A program made the position numbers and the translations under genes. DNA of 64,000 nucleotides from the NCBI GenBank assembly GCA_024036415.1, contig JAMWET010001353.1, positions 702,501 through 766,500 of the forward strand, read 5' to 3'. Shown one piece after another: positions 11,100 to 24,900 of the stretch. The notes beneath the pieces are model-generated. The model did no database searches, was not told the origin of the DNA, and was given only the letters and a program-made list of their open reading frames with translations. Numbering within the stretch: the stretch's first letter is position 1; every line of letters begins with the position of its first letter. This DNA comes from Prochilodus magdalenae (taxonomy: Eukaryota; Chordata; Actinopteri; Characiformes; Prochilodontidae).

Positions 11100-14020
11100 C
11101 ATAACTGGGAGCTCCAGTGCAATACACTCTCTTGTATATATACTTAGTCTATTAAAACAGATGAGATCAAACAGTTACTTTCTCAACGACCCTCACATAA
11201 AACTTTTAGGGATACTTTGGGAACACTTCCTGTAAAACGTTGCTTATTTCACTACTACTGTTCCTGGATCTGAATGTAGCATGAAGGTCGTTAGCTAAAG
11301 TGCTAGCGATATTGTGGTGGAGTCCGGCGGGTCCGAACACTGACGACAATGAAGATAGCGGGAATGGGGCACAAAATTCCATTTTGGCTTGAGTCCCCTG
11401 AAGGCTTTTCATGGCAAGCTGGTGTTTCTCTGCCCAGGCGGGAGACTCGAATGCCTTTACACGCAAGGTCCCTTACTGCATGGTCTTCTTGCATAGTTTC
11501 CAACAACCTTCATATCGATTACTGGGAACCGCTTGCAAACAACTGTGAAAATTGCTGTTATCAAGCCAAACCTCACCGACAACACACTTTACCATGTTTT
11601 TCAAATTAGACTAATTAACTCCAGGTACATTACTTTGGTGACTGAGGCAGTAAATATCTATGGACGTATTTTGGTGGGCAGGTAGTGGGCAAACAGGACC
11701 TCCAGCCTGCAATTATCATGGGACTTGTAGTTTAGTCACCACATACCAACACTGGTAGCCCCCCAGAAATACAGAGAACACAGAACTAACTTCCGATTGG
11801 ACTACGCTTCTTGGGAATTAACGAAAGTAACGAATTAAGACTTGGCTGGATATCTGACTGTTTAAGCCTTTTTAAGGCCTTAAATTTACAGTTTCAACTT
11901 TTAGACATTAAGACTTTAAGACCCCATGGGAGCCCTGTCTAAGCAGACAGAGTATCAACCTTTCACAAGAAAAGTTCAAGTAATTTCACACATGACCAAA
12001 AAAATAAAAGAATGACATGACAGTGGCCACAGAAATGTACCACACAATAACTTCAATTAAAGTAAATAAAAACTACCACAATGAAAACCTGTTTAAGAGA
12101 TTAAACATATTTAAATGAGCTCCTAATAGTGTACCACCTTTTCATAAGTATATTTTTATATAAAATGCTTTTAAAACATACAAAAAACAAGCAACAGACA
12201 TAAAAACTCTGTCTGCCCGGGTTAGCCTGTGTGCACCGAGAAAACCACATGAGGTGGGGAAGGTGTTAACATAGCACGTTAACTTCTCACAGCTTCACTC
12301 GGTAATCAAAAATGTTCAACCTTCATCCATAAAACATCCAGTTCAGAAGCTCTAAACATACCCGGCTTCATATTACACCATATTTACAACTATTTACTCT
12401 GTATAGAAGACTTTTAATCGGCCTCTCAATGAAGAGCATTAACTCCACCAACCTCTCTCCAGCAGTGCTCTAAACAGACTGGAGAGAATTAGACTGACAC
12501 AATGGACAAAGCGGTAGCCCCGCCCCCAACAAAAAATACTGAAATTCCAATAAAAGGGGCAGCAAGTAAAATATGAAGATTTTAAGAGAAAAATAAAAAA
12601 ACACAAGTAACAGTTACATGGATAAATTAGCAAACAGTCTAGAATCTTCTAGAAAACCTTCCCAGTGGAGTGGATAGCTGCAGAGAAGAGATCAACTCCA
12701 TATTATGGAATTATGGAATGTCATAGAAGGCCCTAGGTGTGTGCCAATACATGTCCATGCATTGTATGAGCAGTGTTGTATGAGTCATTAAGAAAATACT
12801 GCCCTGGATGTCAAGTGTATAAAATTCGCCTGAAGGAATTAAACATTTCGGTTGAACCTGATAGTTTGCATATCTCCAGAAATAAATAGCTTGCTTACAG
12901 AGACTATAATACCACCCCTTGCACTGCTGACTGGCAGCTTAACATATGAGTGAACATATAGTAAGAAGGCCCACCCTAATTTAAGGTTGGAAGAAGAATT
13001 ATTAGGGGTATGAGAAAGACTAAATCCAGAAACCACACGTCACTTGTCTGCTAATGTTATGACCTGAAAGCATATGAAGAACCACTCCCATTGTTTTTGA
13101 CCTCTGGCCCAAAGAAAGATAAAACCTTATCTCAGATAAAAACAAATGAAGGATGGATGGAGGCAAGTGTTATTTTGTCAGTGTTTATACATTTAGAGTT
13201 AGCAAATAAATAAATGTTAAGTGTTAACATGACACTCATGTTTAAAATTGAGATGAGAACAAGTAGAGAATTGTTTTATACTAGTTACTTGTAGATGCAG
13301 AGATATCGTCTCACCAATGCTACCATTGACCAAATGTTTTGATGTTTTGCATCCCATGTTTTTTGCATCTCATAAATATTCACACGCAAACAAATGGCAT
13401 GATCAAAGTAGCCATGGTAATCTGGCTTTGATCAGACATTACAGATAATCTATAACTTTGAAATGATAGAATATGAATTGTGCTTCAGTAGTTCAGAAAA
13501 TAGACTAACAAGATGGTCAATGAACCATGGTAGACAATTAACCAAAAACGTAATACAACAGTGTTAGCTCTGTATTAAAGAGGACATTTTATACCTTTTT
13601 TATTACCTTTCATTTCAGATTTTGAGCTCTACTAGAATAGATTTACATGCTTCAATTCTCACAAAATAATATTTTTCTCATTCTCATCTGTATTTAGCCT
13701 CAGTCTAAAATCCTCTGTTAGAGTGCCTGAAGGCTTAATAACTCTGTTCTGATCGGTCAACCTTTTTGGCTATGTAGTGGTTATGGTTCTGCTGTTTCTG
13801 TTTGATCCTGAAAGTCAGGTAGAAAAAGTTGGTAGACCTAATCTACCCTTACAAGCCAGACTGGAGCAGAACGTTTCTACTGCTTTAGGTTTCTGTGTGT
13901 GGTGTGAAGGTGTGCTAAGCTTGCTGGTAAATAGGAAGATGATGGCAGCTGAGAAAAGTGGTTTCTATGGGAGAGAGCTTCTCACTCGGGCATGTACTGG
14001 GCTTTGCTAATATACTTTTT
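11100..14020. other. intergenic sequence without a recognised gene
   Basis: Overlapping short ORFs on both strands near 11.2-11.6 kb resemble nothing known. The rest is AT-rich unique-looking sequence without splice-linked coding blocks. No RNA gene was recognised. Confidence 0.5.
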
Positions 14021-14021
14021 A

Positions 14022-14169
14022 ATTTTAATTCTTTTGAAGGGAAATTCGTTGCATAATTATATTTATATTTATATATATATATAATTAAGAAAATAGACTA
14101 ATATATATATATATATATGTATATATAAATTTAATTATGCAACGAATTTCCCTTCAAAAGAATTAAAAT
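14022..14169. repeat. 148-bp palindromic element with 38-bp perfect inverted repeats
   Basis: The left arm, 14022-14059, is the exact reverse complement of the right arm, 14132-14169 (core TTCTTTTGAAGGGAAATTCG). The 72-base loop is almost entirely (AT)n. It looks like a small MITE or a hairpin-forming duplication, and no coding potential exists. It lies about 75 bases upstream of the Tc1-like element. Confidence 0.85.
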
Positions 14170-14243
14170 AGAGTAAATATAAATGCATGTAACAGCATAT
14201 GTCAATTTTGTTTCCTCAAAATAAAATGCAAAAAATACAAATA

Positions 14244-15701
<1,458 letters not shown>

Positions 15702-15709
15702 TATACATA

Positions 15710-16440
15710 TATTCAGATCAAAAGTCAAACACCCCCCTACCTCAACAATTCTACACTATACAACATATCAAAAGCACGCAGACACCGCTTCAGTTTCCTT
15801 CCCGAGGTCTACTCATGACATTTGCGCAGGTTCACACACCAAAAGCAGTCATGATTCATTTCTATATGACCATTTACCAACTTCTCCTTATGTCTTAGCA
15901 TTGGCAGGCTGTTCATATTACTTAGTCTGAGATCTGTAAATGCAACTGTCCTGTACTGTGCCTTATTTAAAACTAAGCCATCTAAACTGAAACATTCTCA
16001 TAACTGCAGAGTGAAGGGGTTGAGGCTAATCAGCTGTGGGCCTAACAGATACATATAAGATGTAAATATTTTTTTTATATGTTGGTTTTATATGTGAAAT
16101 GCTGGGGGTCTTTGGAGGATACAGGACCACACAAATAACTTCTTGGGCCCCATGCAATCAAAATCAGGTTTCTGTGAGGGACCTGAATATCAAATAAAGA
16201 CAGTATGCTGTTCGTTATAGGAACAGCCTCAGGTCCTTCATAGTCTGGCAATTGTAACTATGTCTGAGATACCTGGGAAATACTTACGATGTAGCATATT
16301 TGTAAACTCAACCAATTTTCTTGACGGCTGGTAGGAGGGAATTGTTTCTCATTTCTCAAACTGGAGATGGTAGAACATGCATCCCCCCCACCCCTATTTC
16401 TTTCTGTTTTGTGGACAGCATTGGACTGGCTATTAAACAC
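15710..16440. other. intergenic sequence, nothing recognised
   Basis: AT-rich sequence between the Tc1-like element and the remnant before morc3. Short ORFs on both strands have no recognisable similarity. Confidence 0.4.
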
Positions 16441-16449
16441 ATAACATAT

Positions 16450-16822
16450 TTAGTATGTAAGTGTCAAACAGGTGCTCACAGGTGTCATACAACAGGATGC
16501 TCTGCAGCAGCTGCACATGTGCCCACAACTACCATGCCCAATGGTCACCATGCTTGTGCTATGGAACAGTGCAGCTACGTTCTTCGCAGTGATGGGCCTC
16601 CATCCAAGATCTTTGGGATAAAATGGAGTGATCGTTCATCATCAGGTTCCTGATCTCACTAGCCCTCTTTAGCTGAATGCCATCATATTCTCACAGCAAC
16701 GTTCCAACATCCAGCATAAAGTACTTATAAAAGAGCAGTGGCAGCAAAGAGGAGCCAGATCCACTTGGTCTGTGGATGAGCATGTGTGTCCACAAACCTG
16801 CACAGCTTATAGTGTAGGTTAG
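16450..16822 (+). repeat. decayed Tc1/mariner-like remnant
   Basis: The text cagtggcagcaaagaggagc and the end tgtccacaaacctgcacagc...tatagtgta resemble the 3' end of the Tc1/mariner family seen at 40.24-40.77 kb. Upstream text is too diverged for a confident match. Confidence 0.35.
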
Positions 16823-16879
16823 AGAAGAGAGAAGTCGAGCCAGTGAGGAAGGGTTCAGACAGACACGCTTTGCATAGTC

Positions 16880-17109
16880 CTAATAGGAACCATTGTCCTG
16901 TACTGGGCGGGTTTCAGTAGTGCGCACGTACACAGCGCAGCACCGAAGAGCTACAGCAGGGCTGCCGCAGAAGTGAAAGAGGAAGGAAGAGCAACGATTT
17001 CCTCGTCAGAATGTGCGATCGCGCACAGCAGGAAGACCCGAGCCCTGGTTTGCTCTGAGCGGGCTGCGTCTCTCGTTTGTTTCGCTAGACGGGAACAATA
17101 CAGAGAGAA
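16880..17109 (+). promoter_or_regulatory. putative morc3 promoter and 5' UTR
   Basis: The sequence becomes GC- and CpG-rich here, with an Sp1-like GGGCGGG at about 16906-16912 and GCGCACGT and GCGCAGCA blocks. No TATA box is evident. This fits a CpG-type housekeeping promoter. The start site is not determined. The ATG at 17110 has A at -3 and G at +4. Confidence 0.5.
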
Positions 17110-20100
17110 ATGGCGAGGCTAAGCGAGCATGGGATCCGTCTCAGCTCTGTGCGTATTATTCGCTGTTCGTACGTTCTAGATATCGTGCTGTATTGCAGCT
17201 TACCATATTCTGCGTTTCTGTCCTTCTAGATGAGCCCCTCTTACCTGGACAGCAACTCCACCAGTCACACGTGGCCGTTCAGCGCCGTCGCAGAACTAGT
17301 AGGTAAGGCGTTAAGCTTGTTTCCCGCCTGGAGAACTGAAAACAACTTTCACCCGAGGTCCCAAAGTCTGCAGATGCACACTTCCGCAGCGCGGGACCCC
17401 TGTGCAGGCTGAGCTCGAGCTTAGTACAGCATGAGCACCTGCTGCTCGTCCAGCAGAGCGGTCTACCTGTGCGTCATGACCAGAAGTGCGCACCCAGAAG
17501 TGAGCTCTCTTCAGAGTTTTGCCTGTTGGAGAAGTCTGAACTGAGTACATGCAGTTGGGTTTTCTGTGGTGCTGCTTCTTCATAGTTACAAAATAAAAAG
17601 GCTAGTGGGAGAAGAGGGGCTAGTGCTACTGGGGGCAGGGGTGCACAACAATGCACATCAAAAATGAAAAGAGTGGCAGCCATGTTTTAAAACATCTGTC
17701 TTTTGCTTAATTAAGTAGTAGATGTAAACAAAGTCACCCAGAGTGGTTTGATGTGAAATGCTGTGGTCTAGAGAACATCTTAGTGCTTTCCAACACATCT
17801 GATTTAACACCTCAGCTCATTAACAAGCCCTTTCAGAGCAGCAGGGAGTGTGTTAAAGCAGGGAATCCACTAAAATGTGCAGAGCAACGTCCCTCTAGGA
17901 CCAGGGCTGAGAAACGCTGATCTAGAGAAACCTCCGATTTCAGAACTTGTTCACAGTGGTGGTGATGGTAACCAGACGTCTGAGGACCTCTGAAAGCCCC
18001 CTCACGGGTTTGGTGTTGTGGTCTGATTATGTGTTTGCAGGCCTGATGTCTGAAACGTTTTTCAAGAGTTTACAGATGTTGGCCTAACGTATACTGTACA
18101 GGTTTAAATTTGCAGCTATTTTATGGCTATCCACGAAGCCATGTGCAAATGGCTAACATCTTCAGTCAAGTTACATGTTTTGTTCAAAAAGTTCAAATGT
18201 CCTCTACAGTGATCTGCACTGAACATATTGGACACAAACCCAAACAACTTTTGCATAGCACCCAGACGTCTGCATGCATACTTTTACACAATTCAATTCA
18301 GAAGCCATGTTTACGTTCAGCGGTCGCTGTGGACAGTAAATAACCTGGCTATATTTGCGTTATAGATATGGTGACCCCTGTTTCCTGTCACCACTGCTAA
18401 AAAAAAAGACAATTGAGTCTCTATAATGAACCTTTCCCATCAGGCCTATGGCGTCTTCATCATTATAAATGACATCATAGTGCTCTTCTCTGAGAAAATC
18501 ATGAACTAAAAGAGCAGGTGAGCATAATTAGACCTGTTTGATTGGATTTAGTGCAGTGCAGTATGTAAAACATGGACTAAATACAGTTGTAGGTTTATAA
18601 TCATCATTAAGGTCTTTTTACATGTGGCACCACAGGCTCTAGTTTGTCTACTCTGACTTCCAGTAATTTCATATCAGGATCTATAACGGTGTCTGTATAA
18701 GGATCCTATCAGGATGTATATGGTGTCTGTATAAGGATCCTATTAGGATGTATATGGTGTCTGTATAAGGATCATATAAGGATGTATATGGTGTCTGTAT
18801 AAGGATCATATCAGGATGTATATGGTGTCTGTATAGGGATCCTATCAGGATGTATATGGTGTCTGTATAGGGATCCTATCAGGATGTATATGGTGTCTGT
18901 AAGGATCATATCAGGATGTATATAGTGTCTGTATAAGGATCATATCAGCATGTATATGGTGTCTGTATAAGGATCATATAAGAATGTATATAGTGTCTGT
19001 ATAAGGATCATATCAGGATGTATATGGTGTCTGTATAAGGATCATATCAGGATGTATATGGTGTCTGTATAAGGATCATATCAGGATGTATATGGTGTCT
19101 GTATAAGGATCATATCAGCATGTATATGGTGTCTGTATAAGGATCATATCAGCATGTATAGGGTGTCTGTATAAGGATCCTATCAGGATGTATAGGGTGT
19201 CTGTATAAGGATCATATCAGCATGTATATAGTGTCTGTATAAGGATCATATCAGCATGTATATAGTGTCTGTATAAGGATCATATCAGGATGTATATAGT
19301 GTCTGTATAAGGATCATATCAGGATGTATATGGTGTCTGTATAAGGATCCTATCAGGATGTATATGGTGTCTGTATAAGGATCCTATCAGGATGTATATG
19401 GTGTCTGTATAAGGATCATATCAGGATGTATATGGTGTCTGTATAAGGATCATATCAGGATGTATATAGTGTCTGTATAAGGATCATATCAGGATGTATA
19501 GGGTGTCTGTATAAGGATCATATCAGGATGTATATGGTGTCTGTATAAGAATCCTATCAGGATGTATATAGTGTCTGTATAAGAATCCTATCAGGATGTA
19601 TATGGTGTCTGTATAAGGATCATATCAGGATGTATATGGTGTCTGTATAAGGATCATATCAGGATGTATAGGGTGTCTGTATAAGGATCCTATCAGGATG
19701 TATAGGGTGTCTGTATAAGGATCCTATCAGGATGTATAGGGTGTCTGTATAAGGATCCTATCAGGATGTATATGGTGTCTGTATAAGGATCATATCAGGA
19801 TGTATAGGGTGTCTGTATAAGGATCCTATCAGGATGTATATGGTGTCTGTATAAGGATCATATCAGGATGTATATGGTGTCTGTATAAGGATCATATCAG
19901 GATGTATATGGTGTCTGTAAGGATCATATCAGGATGTATATGGTGTCTGTAAGGATCATATCAGGATGTATATAGTGTCTGTATAAGGATCATATCAGCA
20001 TGTATATGGTGTCTGTATAAGGATCATATCAGGATGTATATGGTGAAAACGGCTTGAAGTACAGTATCACATCACCCACCCCCGCATCAGTTGAGGTTGA

Positions 20101-21959
20101 GTGAAGTTGACTGACCTTATTTACGTCTCAGTAACTGAATTACGCATAGTTGTGCTGCTGATTATGATGGATTACAGTATTTCAATACTGATGATACTTT
20201 CCCATTCAAAGCCTAATAAGGTGGCAGTGTGTAGCACACCTGTTTCAAAGTAAGCTTCACTTACTGTGGAGGGACTGTACGCGTTCCCAGATGGGCGAGA
20301 GCAGCAGTAAACTGCTTCCCTATTATTCATTTGCATCTATGATTATGTTTGAGGAAGATGTGTAACTGTTTAGGCATGTTTATTTGTTAAACCGTCTGTG
20401 TATCTAATGCTCTTCTCTCTGATTGTCACAGCATTATGTGAGCTCTAGCAATGTGGAAACCATTTTATCAGAAGTCCCGCATGTGTATAGTAAGCGCAGC
20501 ACACTGAGCTACTGTCTCTCTGTGTTGTAGACAATGCGTCTGACCCTGGAGTCACAGCCAAGCAGATCTGGATCGATGTGGTAACTGTAAAGGGGCACCA
20601 GTGTCTCAGCTTCACTGATAATGGCAGTGGCATGACGCCCAACAAATTGCACAAAATGCTCAGGTAAGACGGGAACTGATTTTGGATGGATCTTGAACCT
20701 GTTTGAGCGCAGCTTCTCTTAACACTGTATATTTAGGCCAACTAATATTTATATAGGAATATTCAGCTGTACCACACTCTCACAGAATACAGTAATTACA
20801 TAAACCAAAGTGTTTATAAAAGATTATTCTTAAGGTTATTGTCAATTAACTACAAATGAGAAATAGCCAATGTTTGTTATTACTGCTGACACCTGGTTCA
20901 GATGGTAGCTTTATTAAACCATGCTGGAGACAAAGGGATGTGAGAAGAAGTGCCTCCTTTTGGGAAAGGATGTTTGGATACAGATGTAGGATCCAACCAT
21001 TATAATTAAGGGCAGTGTCGGATGTTTAAAGAATGGACGTTAATAATAAACAATGCCAGTGTACTGTTTATTTGATGTAGAGTAACTACATATCATAGTT
21101 TCATAGTACGTACGTAATAAACACTGTAGCACTATATGACAGGGGCTCTCGACCTTTTCCATCCAAAGGCCCTCCTGATAATACCTAAAAAGCATAGCGG
21201 CCCACCAGGACACTGAAATCAACTTTTATAAATACAGTTTCTTCAAAAAATCTGCTTAAAGATAAGTTATGATATATCTAAATTCAAACACGTGAGCTGT
21301 AAAAGCATCCCAAGGAACTTCTCCATTAGTGGCAAGCCAGCGGCTATACTCTCTCAAACTGAAGATGTTTAATTAGCTTGCTACTGTGATGTTTTGATTT
21401 GTGCATGCATACACTGATACACATGTATTTATATTAATATACTGATTATTACACAGTACAGGTCCATGGGGGTGGTTCATGGTCCTCTGGCAGGTTAAGA
21501 ATCTCTGTCATGTCATAACCATTAAGATTAATAACTGATTAATATTTCTAGTATTCAAAGGGTCAACCTGTGCTTGTGTGCTTAAAGGTTGAACGTTTTA
21601 TGTTGCTGTCATGCGGGAGACACTGTTGTGTTCTAGATTCTGTTCTAAGGTCCTTGATAAGATGCCATGTGTTCATTTGTTTATTAACTTTGTGTACTGT
21701 GTGGACCTAATCACTCTTGCTTCTCTCTCTTTCTTTAGTTTTGGTTTCACAGAGAAAGGCTCAGGTAAGGGCACCCACCAGGCCATAGGGGTCTATGGCA
21801 ATGGCTTCAAGTCAGGTTCAATGCGTTTGGGCCGCGACGCTCTGATCTTCACAAAGAATGGAGGATGTCAGAGTGTGGGCATGCTGTCTCAGACCTTCCT
21901 ACATGCCATCAAAGCTCAGGCTGTCATAGTACCCATCACTCCCTTCAACCAACTCACCA
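17110..21959 (+). CDS. morc3: morc3 exons 1-4: GHKL ATPase domain
   Basis: These exons encode residues 1-155 plus the first base of codon 156. The Bergerat-fold ATP site is complete. Motif I is AELVDNASD (E35, N39), motif II is TDNGSGM (D67, G69, G71), and motif III is [15 protein letters not shown] (G99-G104, K106). E35 and N39 are at the same numbers as the catalytic Glu and Asn of human MORC3. All key residues are present, so ATP-driven dimerisation is expected. Exon 4 ends at 21959 just before a U12 AT-AC intron. Confidence 0.93.
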
Positions 21960-24900
21960 ATATCCTTTATACAGTTTACATAATCCAGTTTTGTCATCTA
22001 ACCGAAATTAGAGATCTTACACAGCTAACGATGGACGTAGTCAAAATCAGAAATCCACTCATGTATTGTATATATCATGAGCTGTTGATGTGCATATGTG
22101 CATGGACTTACTGTCTGAGGTAAAAGATAGATGGGAGTTTCTTCTAGTTGTTTACTGCAACTCAAAATATACACAGCTTGACCACAGTAACCAGTTGCTA
22201 ATCAGATACAATTAAAACTTGTGAGCAGAGGGGCGGCCTCATTACAGACCGAGAATATGTAAATATTAATAGTCCTCTGAAGTCATGCATCTTTCTGTAG
22301 CTGGCATCATGCCAATTTTGCAATCTCTTTCTATATTTTCATGATGATTGTGGCCAGGTTCTCAACATTATGAGATGGTTAAGGAGCCAAAATGTGAATA
22401 TTGCTATATGCAAGCTAACACGGCTTTGCACTGAAGTGACTTCATAAGACTGGCAACCTCATCAAAATAGCAAACCAGTAAACGTTGCCAAATGTGCTAG
22501 TTGGGTTGCCATGTTTTTAGTAGTTTAAAGTATTTTTGTTCACAGTCTTCTAGAGGTCTGCATTCCTGACTGACTGCATAGGTGGAGCGGGTCCCATCAC
22601 AAAAGATTGGGGGCGGGGCTAAAATTCTTTTGTCATGTGCGGCATAGGGGTGCAACAATTAATTGACTTGCTCAACCAAAATAGATGGCCAAATTAGTTG
22701 CCAACGAATTGAAGAGTTATTAGATGTTTTTTTCTCTTTTCTAGCGCTATTTATTATAAACTGCAACATTTATGTAAGATTATGTAAATGTAGTTTGATT
22801 TTTGTATATGAATCAAGATGCACTTGATTAAGAGAAGCCTTGATCTTTAATACGTGGTTTATATTTTGACAGGGAAAAGATAGTGGAGCTTTATTTGTGT
22901 TTTGTATTAGTAGGAAAATTAATTCATTCAACAATTACATTTTTTAAAAAGGCACTATGAATACATGTAGAAAAATCCCCTAAATTAATAAATAGCATAT
23001 ATAAAGTGTATATAATAATAACCATGTAATAATTATAATAGATTATTAAAACATAAGGAGGAAAAGCATTAAATAATCAAAATGAAAGTAATAAACTCAT
23101 TGTAAATAGTCGTAAAGCAGCCAATTAAAACAACAACACGTAAATTGTGTTATCGTTCCACAGAAATTGAGGAGCCTTTAAACGGTCAGATGGCCTCAGC
23201 TGTGATAAGTTCTCTAAAGAAAGGCCAATACATCACATTTAAACTGGCTGAAGTCAAATCTGACATACGCCTGTCATTTTCAATCTGGAGAAAATATTTT
23301 ATTTGTGAATTGAGCGTCACATACTGAGTGACAGTTACCCTCGTACAGGACTGAAGGTGCGAGCAGACTGGAATGTTCGGGAGCGGTATTATTACATGTG
23401 CTACATGGACTACAGAATGTCAGATGATAGTTGCGTTGTATTTTCTGTTGAAGTAACAGATTCCAGACTGTTTGACAGAGTGGAAATGTGTGAGGTAATT
23501 AATCTATCTCCACCGTTGTGTGAATGTGTAGTGGCAGTTCCTAAAGTTCACAGGTAAATCCTCAGATTACTGAATTCTGAACTGCAAAAAAGGTGGTTCC
23601 TTCTGATCTAACTGTCTTTACTGTGTAGCCAATTAATATTTTTAATATGCCATCCATCCTTAACTGTTGCTCTCTCACAGTCTTTGGTAATAACCGAGGA
23701 TTCTGAGGCGAGTCTGAGAGCCATACTCACCCACTCCATCTTTAAGTCAGTGTTTGAGCTACAGGAACAGATGGACTCAATCCCTGGCAAGAAGGGCACC
23801 AAGATCCTCATCTGGAACATACGCAGGTGTGTGGTATACCAGCAGGTGGAGCGATACAATAGCCTCATTAGCTGCTAGCTACACCGTTTAGTACTGTATG
23901 CCTTGATAGATGTTTTCTTTTCAGATCCCAGTACTTTAATATCAGCAATTCCACTGTTACGAGCCTAGGCTTAGTGTCTGTAAAGTGCTACAGGAAAATC
24001 ACATGGGAACAATAAACTCTGAACTGATATCTATAGTTTTGTTTGGACCCGTTATGGGAAATAAATGTCAATATGCTGTGAAGATACTATGAATATGACT
24101 GTTCTAACCAGGGGGCGGTAGCCTGCCTCTTTCCTTGGGGAGCTGTTAGTGCTAACAGCACTTCATAAACTTTATGAATCGATGCGCTGCAGCACTATAA
24201 ATGTCTGGCACTTTTTTTGTATGCCACTCTCGACAACTGGCAGAAATGAACTTGAAGCATAATGGCTGTGCACTCATAGGCTCAACTGACAAAAAATGAG
24301 TCAACTTGCATGTATGAGGTGAGAGTAACTTCAGGCTCCTGCACATGGCACTGTGCAGAGATGAGGGTTTATGAATACCTGAGGGGTGTGTGTGACGGGA
24401 ATCCTGGATTGAGAAGAGGTGGTAAAGTGCGAGGAGCATCTCGTTTGATGTGTGGAGCACGGGTCGCAAAGCCGATGTTAATGATGGAAGGAGTGATTGG
24501 CATGATGGACATTCAGGAGCATTCGCACATCTGGAGTGGGCCACAAAATGCATAGATTTGAATCTTCCTGAAAATTTGTGGGACTAGCTGGAACGAGTTA
24601 AACACCAGGGAAGGTATCCACCAAATCTGGCAGAACATTGATGTTGTCCACATCCAGAAACATGTTCAAACAGCTCATGCCAAATCAAATCACAGCTGTT
24701 ATTTGTTCTCATGGAGGTATTACACACTATATGGTACGTTTCAGTGACAATTCTTTATCCCACCCAGCTTGTTTTATGTTCAAATAGGACGAATCGTGTT
24801 TTGACAGAAGGTAACTAGCACAGGTGGAAAAGTGGTAATGCAGAGAGTACAAGTGTGATTATTTCACTCTTTAAAATTATTAACAGTTCCACACAGAAGA

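Noticed and set aside
11206..11609. Overlapping ORFs as a small gene
   Set aside because: No similarity, no splice partners, and open frames on both strands at the same place.
17013..17306. ORF upstream and across morc3 exon 1 as an alternative start
   Set aside because: Wrong frame; the ATG at 17110 spliced to 17230 gives the conserved MORC3 N-terminus.
18671..20045. CRISPR-like array
   Set aside because: Units are contiguous with no unique spacers, and the context is a eukaryotic intron; it is a minisatellite.
21960..22123. Extension of morc3 exon 4 through an open frame, or a GT donor at 21976
   Set aside because: It adds residues absent from the family, while the ATATCCTTT/AC pair with a branch-like site gives the expected length.
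22645..22730. hAT-like element in morc3 intron 4
   Set aside because: Only a short left-end resemblance (aggggtgcaacaattaattg); no right end or target duplication found.
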